Shown in pieces: positions 25,201-37,200 of a stretch of DNA of 64,000 bases. The position numbers were made by a program, and so were the translations under genes. This DNA is from Oegoconia quadripuncta (lineage: Eukaryota; Arthropoda; Insecta; Lepidoptera; Autostichidae), in the NCBI GenBank assembly GCA_949316235.1, contig OX438749.1, positions 5,722,914 to 5,786,913 of the forward strand, given 5' to 3'. The notes beneath the pieces were generated by a model. It made no database searches, was not told where the DNA came from, and saw nothing but the letters and a program-made list of their open reading frames with translations. The stretch's first letter is position 1. Every line of letters starts with the position of its first letter.

Positions 25201-28200
25201 TATTAAAATCCTTAAGGAAATGTTTAGTCGACTGGGTTACCCACAATCCATTACTGCAGACAATGGGCGACAATTTATTAGTGAGGAGTTCAAGACATTT
25301 TGTAAAGAGTGCAATATTAAACTTTTTAATACCGTACCATACTGGCCTCAGATGAACGGAGAAGTAGAACGCCAAAATAGAGACATTGTAAAGCGTCTCA
25401 AGATAAGTTCGAATGAAAAAAAAGATCTCAGAGAAGCACTCTATGAATATTTAATGATGTATAATTCCACCCCACACTCAGTCACTGGAAAGACGCCATC
25501 AGAACTTTTTTTCAAAAGAAGAAACAGGGATAAGATCCCTATGTTAAGAGACATAAATGACACACCGGACGATTCCGAAGTTAGAGATAAAGATAGACTG
25601 CAAAAAGAGAAGGGAAAGGAATATGGTGATCGGAAAAGAAGAGCTGTGGAGCCAGAGATAAGTGAAGGTGACAAAGTTTATTTAAAGGAAATAGAAAAGG
25701 CTAACAAACTTGCAACTACTTTCAATCCTACGCCATATATAGTGGAGAAATCGGTGGGTGGTGACATCACGGTGAGGAATGAAGAAACAGGGCAAAAGCT
25801 GCGAAGAAATGTCATACATTTAAAGAGAGTTGAAGGACAATGGAAACCGGTGCAAGATGAGTCTATGCAAAAGCGAGATCAGACATTGAAAGATAATTAA
25901 TAAGTGTAATCTTGATATGTATTAAGTAATTTTGAATTTAAAATAATGATTCTAAAACGTTTTCTAACCGATTGGGACTGTCAATTTAAAAATAAGTATT
26001 ATGAAGTAAAGTTGTTACAAAGGAAGGGATGTAGTGTTTGTATCTATTTAATAGATATAATACATTGTCTCATGTACACCAGTAGACGGGGTAGCTGTCA
26101 AACGGCAGTCGGTCAGTGACGTTGACTAGAGTTGGACGTGCGCCTGCGATACTGAGTGTAGTAGTGAGCCAGTGGAATCCGTCAGTGCTGCTGTCACAGA
26201 AAGGGTCACTACACCAAATAAAAAACAAATTTGGATATAGCTTTAAAAACGCAGGAATTGGTACATATGATTAACGAAGAAACAAAACTCCAATTTCATA
26301 GGTAAAGACCAAATATTTACGATTATAGATCCAAGAGTTCTACACCTACCTACTTGTAGTACCAATATTTAGATACAAGCTGTCGATCATACCTATATCG
26401 GAGCGACACTCGTTACGAAACTTTGAATATATAACTAAGTTATTACTTCGATTGAAATATGAAATGACGCACTCAAAACATGTTCGACTACACTTTGCTC
26501 TAAAATATGTCCGTTTAAATTACTTGCTTACTAATACTAATCTGTATGTAGTTTAATTTTACTGGCAACGTAGGCGTTCCACTTGTCTCGACTGTCGCAA
26601 TGCAAGTAACTATACCAGTGCACTCGACCCGCCCACAATCCTCGATGTATACAAAGAGATGATTGATTGATTATCAAGGAATAAAGGGAGCTTGAATAGG
26701 TCAGTTCACCGTGGATTTATTAACCGGAGATAGGAAGGATAATAGAGCAATGGAAAGTTGGATTTGTCTACTAAAAATACCTACTTCGACAAAGGCAAAT
26801 AATTTATATGTAGAAAAAACATGCGTGCAAGTAGATACCTATATCTACACACCTACGTAGTCGTCGTACCATACCTACATAACTTTATCCCTTTATCCCA
26901 AATGGGGTCGTCAGAGATATCCCAAACATTACAAGTTTAATTCTTGAAACCACATCCACGGTTCACCGTAAGAAATATACAGAAATGTACACGTGACTGG
27001 GGGTGAGCTCATCACCGGTAAAACGGAACAACTTTCAGCTAGGAACCATAGTCGAATTCAGTCGAAAATTGTTGAAATTACACACTAAAGGTGGTTTCAG
27101 AATGGTTTACTTTGTATAGGTAATCGAATTTTTTTGATCGAATTCGACTATGGTTCCTTTGGGAAAGATGTACGTAATCAAGAGTGACGTCGAATTTAAA
27201 TCCACCCTGTAGGTACCTCCATATAAAGATCTGATGAGCTCCGGAGATAGCGTGAATGGAACCTTTCTGAAATCGGTTGTTTTGCAAAATTTTTGGTTTA
27301 ATTATTATGTTGTTACAACTGCACACAAACTATTTTATTTTTGTTGCTATTCTAAACAGTATGACAAAAAAATGTATATCATCTTCATACCCGTCACAGG
27401 ACGACTGCTGAACATAAAATATGTATATTTTTTCTAATTGTAGCAATCTAAGAATAATTTATTGAATTTCACAAAGGAGTTAAACATAAATCATAGGTAG
27501 GCATATGCTACTACAATACTACAGCTAACAGTAAACAAAATGACAAATGACAAAGTTGGCCCCGCACTAAGCAGAGCCTGTGCCGAAGGAGCCATTACAT
27601 AGGTACAACACAAGCCTGTTGCTTACTATTGAACCAGATGGCGTTGTGTGTAGGTCTACGGATATTTATTTATTTAGGTATTTACCTATTATATGAAGCT
27701 ATTGAAATAAAAGTTACAATCCAAAGATAAAAACAAAAAAAAAAGTAATGCACAACGACAAATATTTACAAAATTCTGGGAGCATATTGAGCGGTAAAAA
27801 CTAAAGATAGCTTTAGTTTCTAAATTTTAGCTTTGTATTGAATAATGATTTATCCCTTGACACGCCCACGTTGCGAGCAATAATTATAGTCATAAAACTA
27901 GTGCAATTAATTAGAATCATCAACGTCGTGACGTAACTCCTAATACATTATTCAATAATTACAGTTTGAGCAAAATGTGATCTTGAATTGAACACAGAAC
28001 CGTTCAAGAATGACGAGTCTAAGTCAGATATGTGTATTGTAATAGCCGACAATGGTTGGCTTTTGGTTGACCTTGGACTTGACAGATTGGGTCAAGGTCG
28101 CGTCAAAGCTCGCCAATGGCTTGACTACTCTCGCTTTTGACATTATGTTCTGACATGTCAATGTGGTATGTGGAAGAGTAATCATATACTTTTGACAAAT

Positions 28201-31200
28201 ATGTTGTAGGTAGTAAACCTACCTGTAATCAAAGAATTAGAGGTCATAGTTCTTTTTTTACGTATAAAAACCTTTCTTTCTTGCTAACAAGTATCAGTAA
28301 ATAATACTCACTCAAAACACTTGTGTTGCATTCCTTATTCGTTTTCAATTGGGGAAGTTAAATAACATCTGACACAGTCTTTGGCTAGTGACTCTTAGTG
28401 ACATTGTTATGCGAATATTTCTGTGCTTTCTGGGGCACTATAAACAGTCTTTTCAATTGAAGGCAGTCATTAAGCCAAGTTGGTCAGATGACCTAACACA
28501 AATCCACCAATTCACATGACCGTGCATGGTGGATTATGGCCAGTACTTATGTTCAAAGCAAAGACAGTGTGACTGCGGTCTTTTAATGATTTCTATACAT
28601 ACAATGATGATACACTTTTTCATTAAAAGTTCTAAATTATTTAATGGCATGTGCACAGACCACTATGAAAAACCTGTGAGCCAAAACTATCTACAATATT
28701 CCAATCACTTTAAAATCAAGACACCAATGGGCAATCAAAAATATTTGGTTTTGGCGTGTAAAAAGAATAGAATCAACCCATCTCTTTCCATGGGTGTCGT
28801 AACCCGCCCCGAAGGCTACACCTTGACCGTCATAGTTCTTTTTTTACGTATAAAAAGAGCTTACACCAATCATCTAGTCCCAAACTAAGCAAAGCTTGTG
28901 TCCTTCCTGGACTACTAGCACGCTTGATCTATTCCGTTGTTTTATGTTATGCAAGGCAAAACGGGCCATGTGTATCGTACAAACGCACTGGAGTCAAGTT
29001 TCGATCAGGTACCTGCAGCTAAAAGTATACGAGGGAATACACCAAACTTGATTCCAGTGCAGTATTTACGATGTCGATAAAATCTACGAGCGAACAATCG
29101 ACTCTCGAACAGATATATTGGATCGATAAACTGTACATTTTAGCCGTCGTAGGTATGTCGCAAACGCAGGTGCTCTCGTGTCGGTCTTGCTTAACTGATC
29201 TTAATATGGAACGTTGCAGGCATACATAGGCTCTAGGCTCATATCGTATCTCGAGGATTAACACGTTGAAATTTAAATTTGCTAGCTTTCCGCCCGTGAC
29301 TTCGTCCGTGTGAATCTCGAAATAAAAGCTAATTTTTGTAGCAGTAAAACAAATATAGTGCGCTTTAAAACACCGTTAGCGTATTCTAGAATTATTTTAC
29401 AGGCCTGACAGCTTAACCGATTTCATAAAACATTCAAATCGGACCCCGCATTTGGTACTAAGATACATCCAGACAACGACTGGACACACACAACGCCGTC
29501 AAACACAATAATACCCGTTGTTTTTCGTTGGGGGTTAAAAATGGCGAAAAACGTATTGTTTACTTACCATAGTAGACTTTACCCACCTATTTTTATTTTT
29601 GACTTTTGTTTGAAATACACCTTTAGGAGCGGAAATTAAAAAAAAATTAGATACACTGATTTTGATGAAATTTTGCAGGTGTATGCAAATTTTCATCAAA
29701 GTCAGTGCAAGCGTTTGTACTTTTTTTTAAACTGGAACATTTGCTTATACCGGGTGTTATTTGTGATACCTTTTACAGTGTTACCGCAAGAGCACTTTGC
29801 CCAGTCTCTTGCGTACTGTCAGAATTGTGCTGTGCGTTGAATTCTAGGTCAGTCAGTCAGGACATTATTGGCCTTTTATTAATATAGATATCAAATTGTC
29901 GTGTATAAATGGCATAAGAATTATACAAGATTGAGACAACAATTTGGAATAGCAAGCTATCGACTTGTGTTGACTTGAAAATATAACACCTGCCGAGTGT
30001 ATGATTATTATTTTCAATAATGTATCTATATAGCTATTTATCTGAACATAATTGTTTATGGGTAACTGTCTGTGGTATTGTGTTAAATAAATGGCTGAGC
30101 AAAGACCCCCAGTATTTCTTCAGTCATTTCGCTTGTTACGAAAATTTTGCAAATATCCATAATTACCTTCGTTATTTTCTTATAAAATCATCTATAGAAA
30201 TGACTATTTTATATAACAAATCACACTTACGATTTAAAACTGCTCCAGAGACATCTAAATCAGTTTTCTTGCATGTTATCTTATCACATACATAACTTCG
30301 CCACCTTTATTACAAATGAGGTGGACATTGACGCCTCAAAAAAGCGTTTGGGTGTTCTACATTTTAAAAGTTTAATTACTAGAAACAACATCCACATTAC
30401 ATCTTTCGAAATATACTTGTTTGACTGTTATATACATATATACAGTTTATCCACAGAAGCAAATGTCACAATACAATATGTGTAACGTACGTTTCTGAAA
30501 GTGTCGTTTAGGCCATGGTAAATAAAACCTGTCCAAATGGCATTTTTATATAGAGACAAGCGAAAAACTAGTGTGTCTTCTCTTTGTACTTACCGACATG
30601 CATTTTGTAATAAAATTGAGGACATATAATTTACACTGGATGTTTTTTTTACCGCAAGGAAAAAAATTGGGTACGTAAATGAAATAGAAGGTATTGGCAT
30701 AAGTAGATTAATTGTTTTTTTTTTTCAAAACTATCATCGAATAGTGTTAATTCTGTCATTTGGTGGCCGCGTTTGTAGCCTACTCCACATAATTACATCA
30801 TTAAATTAAATAAATAAAGAAAACATTTCGGGCAGGCACGAGCGTTTATGAAAAAAAAAATTAACTTACTTATGCTAGTAACTTATATTTCACTTACCTA
30901 ATATGCCCTGTTATTTTCCTTACGGTATAAAAACTCATCCGGTATATGGTATAATAATAATGTCGTTACAACCTGAAACAAACCTTTAGAGTCCTGCATA
31001 ATACAAATTCAGTTTTCTCAGCAAACTAGCCTATATGTTAATCCAGGTCCTAATCTATCAATCAACCAAATTTCATATTTTTTTTTAGAATAGAATACAT
31101 TTGCTGTGAATGCTACAATTATTTTACATAAATAAGTCTTCTATTCAGCTAAAATACAGTAGCATGTAAATATAACTTTCAGTAATAAAATATAATTTAA

Positions 31201-34200
31201 CAATAATAAAATTCGTCAATATTATAAAACAGGAATCCGAAAGCCATTATTACAATTTAGGATTATTGTATACTTAAAAATTAATTAACACTATAAAAGC
31301 AGGAATTCAAGAGTCTTTGGGACAATTTTGTTTTCAAGAGCTTAAGCGGTAGGTTCCTGATATTTTTAAGAATTTTATTAAACACTTTTATGCATATACT
31401 ATAGCAATTGCCATGATACAATGCTAGTCTTGGACAATGGTCCAATGCGAGTCTATCTGGATTCCTTATGTTTCTAGCATACACTTCTCGTGCTGTTTTA
31501 AATAAATCTGGATGTTCTTTGACAAATTTGCATGTCTGAAAAATATACATGCACGGTACAGTCAAAAAGGCCTAATTTGGGAAATACGCCCAGCCGTTTG
31601 GGCGTGAGGAGGTAACACACATACATACACTCAAACAAACTTTCGCATTTATATTAGCTGATGTAGTTGGGATTGGGATCATATGACGACATGTGTTGCT
31701 GAAATCCTCATTCTAATACGCAGAGACTGCTTTACTTAAGACTATAATTTATATCCAAAAAAAAATGCACTATTTATAGTGCGACCGAAATATGTAGATA
31801 AGTCACATAAATAGTGCTTCAAAAACAACAAACTTAAATCTTTACAATAATAATTATAATAAATATCTTTGCACATACACACAGCGCCATCTAGTTCCAC
31901 ACTAAGCAACTAGGCTTGTATTATGGACACTAGATGGTTGTTAAACTACACTAATACATTTTTTCTTTGTAAATAAATACATAAATTTGTCTCCTTACTG
32001 AGGTTTGCTGGAAGAGATCTCTTATAGAGATAAGCTCGCCTTTTGTATATTTTATTATTCTCCTGTTTTTTGTTTTGTTTGACGTGTATGCTTATATACA
32101 ATAAAGTGTTAAATAAATAAATAAATGAAAAACATCCATAACTCGGGAACACATGTCTGTATTCATCATAAAAAACATATGCCCCTAGCGAGATTCGAAC
32201 CCGCGACCTTTTGTAAAAACAGGACAGTAGTAGTAAAAACTAAATAAATCCGTCATCATTCTTGTAGGCCAGGCAAAAAATCCAAATGGATGGAATGTAT
32301 AGTATACTATACAAAAACATATACGGAGAACAAAAAAGTGCGTCCAATAATCGACTGCGAACAAACAGAAAGAAGTTGACAATATATATGAATTGTCGAC
32401 GAAAAAAGAGGTGTGTCGTTTATGACTGCGTTATGTAAGTACACAACGCTCTTGACCTACAATAATTGACACTACTTGATCCACATGGACTACTTGTGCT
32501 GAGTAAAAGTACATTTCGATATAAATACAATTGAAGTATGATTAAAGTCAGTCTTTGCGATAATCTAATTTGTCACCGCTTTATAATTTAATTTTGTTTA
32601 ATAAAGTTATTAAGAGGGTTTATTCTGCTCGGTATTCCAAACAAACTTTGAAGTTCAAATTTTTCTAAATGAATAAACCGATTCTAATGGAACTGTATAC
32701 GCATAAAGAATGTACATGGATCTAAAAAGTTTTCAAAGAAGAGTATTAAAACTAAATTAGAGGGATTTTAAGTTTTCCATAGAAACAGAATAAATACAAT
32801 ATATTCTTTTATACACCACCTGTATCTGGAATATGTGTCAAGTAAGCTATTAAGGCTATTAAGCTATTAAGTATGACATTTAAATTTGTTACCCGAGGGA
32901 ATGTTGGTCCAATAACATTTGGAACTTGCCTCGACTCGAAATGAAGAAAAATCTCTATAAAACTTCCGGAAGAAATTCGCTAAATTATTGTGAAAACCGT
33001 GGAAAAATCCAAATTCAAATCCTTACCAAAAGCCGTTGGTTATTGTTCAGAGACTCGATAGCTACTATAAAAAAAAAATCAAAAATCGTTTATTTCCTTT
33101 ACTACATATTGGCAATACAAGTTGTAGGATTCTCCTTTTAAGCTATATTTTGTATAATTTAGGGATTAGAGAGAAGGGATCTTTGCTGTTGATAGTTGAC
33201 TTTTCCCGTTGTTGTCGTCTGCTATGTGTTTTATGACAAAGAAAGATTACATTAACTTGGTCTTATTGTCGCTGTTCGTTGCATATATGGGACTTTGTTG
33301 ATGATGTCGACACCTCTGGGCTGCTTCGCCTGAAGTTAGTGAGCAGGTAGGCGGTGATGAGGACAAATATCCATAGAATGAAATTGACACTTCTTCTTCT
33401 TATTTTTGAAGATGGCAACCAGTCAACCTCATTGTCGAGGGACATTACTGCCAGTTTCGAGTGAAAAATTTTATTTATCTTATTTCTTCAGTTTATAGGT
33501 CAGTCTCAATCAAAACAAGTAATTCGTCGTATACAGAGTCCAGTCACGGTCAAGTCATTCTTCAGTAAAGTGGCAGAATGCTTTACAAAAGATTTTGGCG
33601 GCTTCTTGTGGGAACCCGAAAGCTCCGTTACGCACTTTAATTTACACTTCCCTTCACCTGTACACCAACACTAACGTTTGCTGCACAATATTCTGCCATT
33701 ATTAAGCTTCAAAAGTTAGAATGCACAAATTATAAGACTTATAAAGAAAAATGCTACTTCACTCGCCGAGTTCCCGCAAAAAAGCCAATTGACACTTTAT
33801 GCACACGGTTTTTTCTTCTTTTTTTTCTATACAACTTTTTTTTTTTTTTTTTATATGAGAGGGCGGCAAACGAGCATGCGGGTCACCTGATACTACATAA
33901 CGGGTTAACACTTAACCTCAAACATACCTGATCAATCAATCAAATACGCTTTATTGTTTAAATAAGTAAGGTACATTTAAATATCTTATAGAAACTACAA
34001 ATTAAGCGGCCTTATCGCTAACAGCGATCTCTTCCAGGCAAACCTATCGTCACGGAATTCAATACCAGTAATTAAGTGGGTTAGCACAAATAATTTCCTA
34101 ATTATTAAGTACATCTTAAACTTCTACTTATTGAATTCCAGAAGTGTTGTTATCTTAAAGTATGAAAAACATTAATACGCAAAATAATACATGATATCAT

Positions 34201-37200
34201 CCAATACTATCCAATTGTTTTAAAATCTAAATATCTTCACCGGCGCGTGGTCTCCATTCCAGACCCATCAGTAACCAATTCACTGACTAACGAGTACATC
34301 GTAAACTAAATTGGTTAGTTACTTAGATAAAGTTCTTACTGCATCAACGCCTTGTTTTACGACAAAGATTCAGAGCAATAACTAAGTAGGTGACGTACAA
34401 TTTAATACCGCTATGAATACTATGTTATGTAGGTAAGCAATTGCTATTGACATGCTATTGACATCATAATTCACTTCAAATACATAATTGGGCCCCGATT
34501 GCAACAAGAATGTTACTAACTCATTACCATGTTACGAGTGTATGTAGGGCCCTAGTCGAGGTAGAGTAAATGGCACCTAACCAATGATAGACGTGGACTT
34601 GCACAGTGGTGGGTTCAGGATCTCATCTGAAGGGGGTCATTTCTTTTCCTTCTGTTGTGCAATCGTATTGAAATCCGTGATGATCGCTGTCCACGATAAG
34701 GCCGCCTAATTTGTAGTTTCTATAAGATATTTAAATGTTATTATTTATTTAAAGAATTATTTCATTGATTGATATCATGGTGTTCCGGGGGTTTTCTAAA
34801 TTTCCTTTTTATGGTTAATTAATTAGTATATGTACCTATTAATTATGTAATAACAAAATACAAATTCAAATTTAATAAATAGTTAAGGTACTTTGTTGCA
34901 ATTCAGTTTGCTTTGTATCTAAAAAACAAGATAATAATTATGTTTGTTTTATGAAGGTACTTATCCTTTGTAGTATCTATTTGACCTTTTAGCTTCATTT
35001 GCTAGGACATATAGGTACTATAATAAATTCTTTATCGATATAGCAAGTCGTAAATACTCTGCTCTATGCTCTACATAACACTGAATATGATTTTGAGTGG
35101 GATAATGACGCTGTAGCTAATATTATGGTAGAGTATTACTTGTGTCAATATGCACATAAATTAGGTATACCGTCTAGTGTATGTTGGCAATGTTTTCGAC
35201 GATTATAGCAGATTGTTTAACAAGAGACTAAAGCGAGCCATTATGCCAATAATTCGAATATGATACTGGCTGGTTAGTTTAAAACACTTTACTGTGCGAG
35301 AAAAGAAAATAAAAATTTGCAACAACAATTTCAAAAATTACATTTACTTTTTTTTTTGGTAAACCTTACCACTTTAAAAAAAGAATTAAATAAAACTGAC
35401 CTATACAGCCAAAGAACGTTCCACAAAAACGGCTTCAATGAAATTGGCTTTTTAATCATGCAACGATGTATTATTAGCATTATTAGATTATTATTAGTAG
35501 ATTAGTAGAGTCACTAAGATTGTACGATTATTATTAGACAAAAGGTGTTATTGTATTTTCAATCCAACTGTAAGTTTTTTACAATTCTATATGTGTTTTT
35601 TAAAAGCGTAGTGAGTAGTTGGCACTATGTAGTACCTATTCCAAGGAAAATTTAAAATTTACTTTGATTCCTAAGCAAAGATATAATTATACACGTTTAG
35701 AGCATGAGGAGTTAGATGAGATGTTTATTTACCGAGTAAAAAGTACATTTCTTATTTTATGAAGAATATGAAAAATTCTTTATTGTATACAACTTAAAAA
35801 TATAGACATTGAAAAATTATTAACATGTGTACAAAGGCGGTCTTATCGCTTGTAGCGATCTCTTCCAGCCAATCGAAGAGTCATGTACATGATGACGAGG
35901 AATGAAAACGGATGTATAGGTTGACGTGACGCACGTGTTTTTTCATCTGTCTGTGGCTCCGTCGACTCTCAAACTGTTCTTTTGTGGTACTGTATTGTTT
36001 GTATATCCTACACATCAATATAACAACCCCCTCTAAATGCGATAAGTTTTACTGGTCTACAGGAGTCCGTCTATAGTGGAGAATATAAGTGTCTAGAATG
36101 ACTTCTAAACCATATAGTAATAACACGAGTATAATAGGTTGGAATGTACCTATGTGTATGTTTCCAGTTCTTCGTAATGTTTATAGTACAATATTAGGTC
36201 ATTAATTACCGATGAAATTGGCGTTTTGTATGAAGAATTTCATTAAGACTGTTAGAAAACAGTCTGTTAGAAAAATGTTTGTTTGGGAAACCATACAAAC
36301 ATTTTTGATTTTTTTTTTGGGAACGGCAAATCCAAATTTAGCTAAACATTGTGTGTATTATCGGATAACATTAAGTTAAGTATAGGCAGCGTTAATTTTT
36401 AAAAGTAACCGCTTCATAAAAGTTTCAGCGAATTCAAGGAATGATTATGGAAGCACATGAAAGAGCTCTCTTAATTCTTTTTTATTGTGTGATTTAGCCC
36501 AGTAATTAAAAAATATTTCATGTGAAACTTTGAAATAATATTCCATTTTCCAAATAAAAAACAAATTTGGATATAGCTTTGAAAATCGCAGGAATTGGTA
36601 CATATGATTAACGAAGAAAAAAGACTCCAATTTCATAGGTAAAGACCCAATATTATCCCAGTTTTTCACTTTCCCTGTTTAGCACTAGTATTTGACTATC
36701 TACAGGCTGATTTTAAATTCATGTTATTCCGATTAACTGGTGACACCACTCTTGATTACGAACAAATTTCCACTAGGATGCATTAAAACTTCGTTAAGCG
36801 AGTTAAACGAGCCGTTCGCGCAATTTATCAATTGAGACCTGCAGTTTCACTTAGAGACAGATTTAAAGAGTATAATATTCTAACCTTTTAGTCACAGTAC
36901 ATTTTTGAAAATGTAATATAAGTTAAAAAAAATATAGCATCATTTAGGAAAAATAGTGATAAACATGATGTCAATACAAGAAATAAAGATAAACTTGCAG
37001 GTCACATAAGTCGCCTCCACAAAGTCAGTAATTCATTCAAAGGGTTATGTATACGCTTTTTCAATAAAGTTCCTGTTGATATACAAAATCTTCCATTCAA
37101 TAAATTTAAAGATACTATAAAACAGAAACGTATTAAGAAAGCATATTATAAAATATCAGATTATTTAGATGATAAACAATCATGGACATAACCAGCCCGT

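Larger units (their letters stand above)
20531..26213 (+). mobile_element. Complete Ty3/gypsy-type LTR retrotransposon
   Basis: 5683 bp bounded by two 184-bp LTRs that read identical base for base, each starting TGTAGTG and ending CACTACA. Flanked by the 5-bp duplication CCAAA (20526-20530 and 26214-26218). Contains primer site, long leader, one gag-pol frame and a polypurine tract; no envelope gene follows pol. Identical LTRs and an unbroken frame mean a recent insertion that may still be active. It lies in intron 1, sense to the host gene, and sits inside a mariner-type MITE. The single gag-pol frame and Ser-tRNA primer site recall the mag lineage, but that placement is tentative. Confidence 0.97.
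20216..26313 (+). mobile_element. Mariner-type MITE copy 1, split by the LTR retrotransposon
   Basis: Left part 20216-20530 and right part 26219-26313 (plus one copy of CCAAA) join into a 410-bp element matching copies at 36194, 43670 and 50905. Starts TTAGGTCC, ends GACCAAA, with TA on both sides. Terminal inverted repeats include ACCTATGAAATT (left copy with a mismatch) and its complement AATTTCATAGGT. Confidence 0.9.
27691..30257. other. Intron 1 stretch with a 28-bp direct repeat and a hairpin
   Basis: GTCATAGTTCTTTTTTTACG and eight more bases occur at 28243-28270 and again at 28829-28856. A tail fragment resembling SINE family 3 lies near 28500-28545 (ATGGTGGATTATGGCCAGTA). No exon signal. 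Confidence 0.4.

Noticed and set aside
25901..26029. Envelope gene after pol
   Set aside because: Only about 130 bases separate the gag-pol stop from the 3' LTR; no frame fits.
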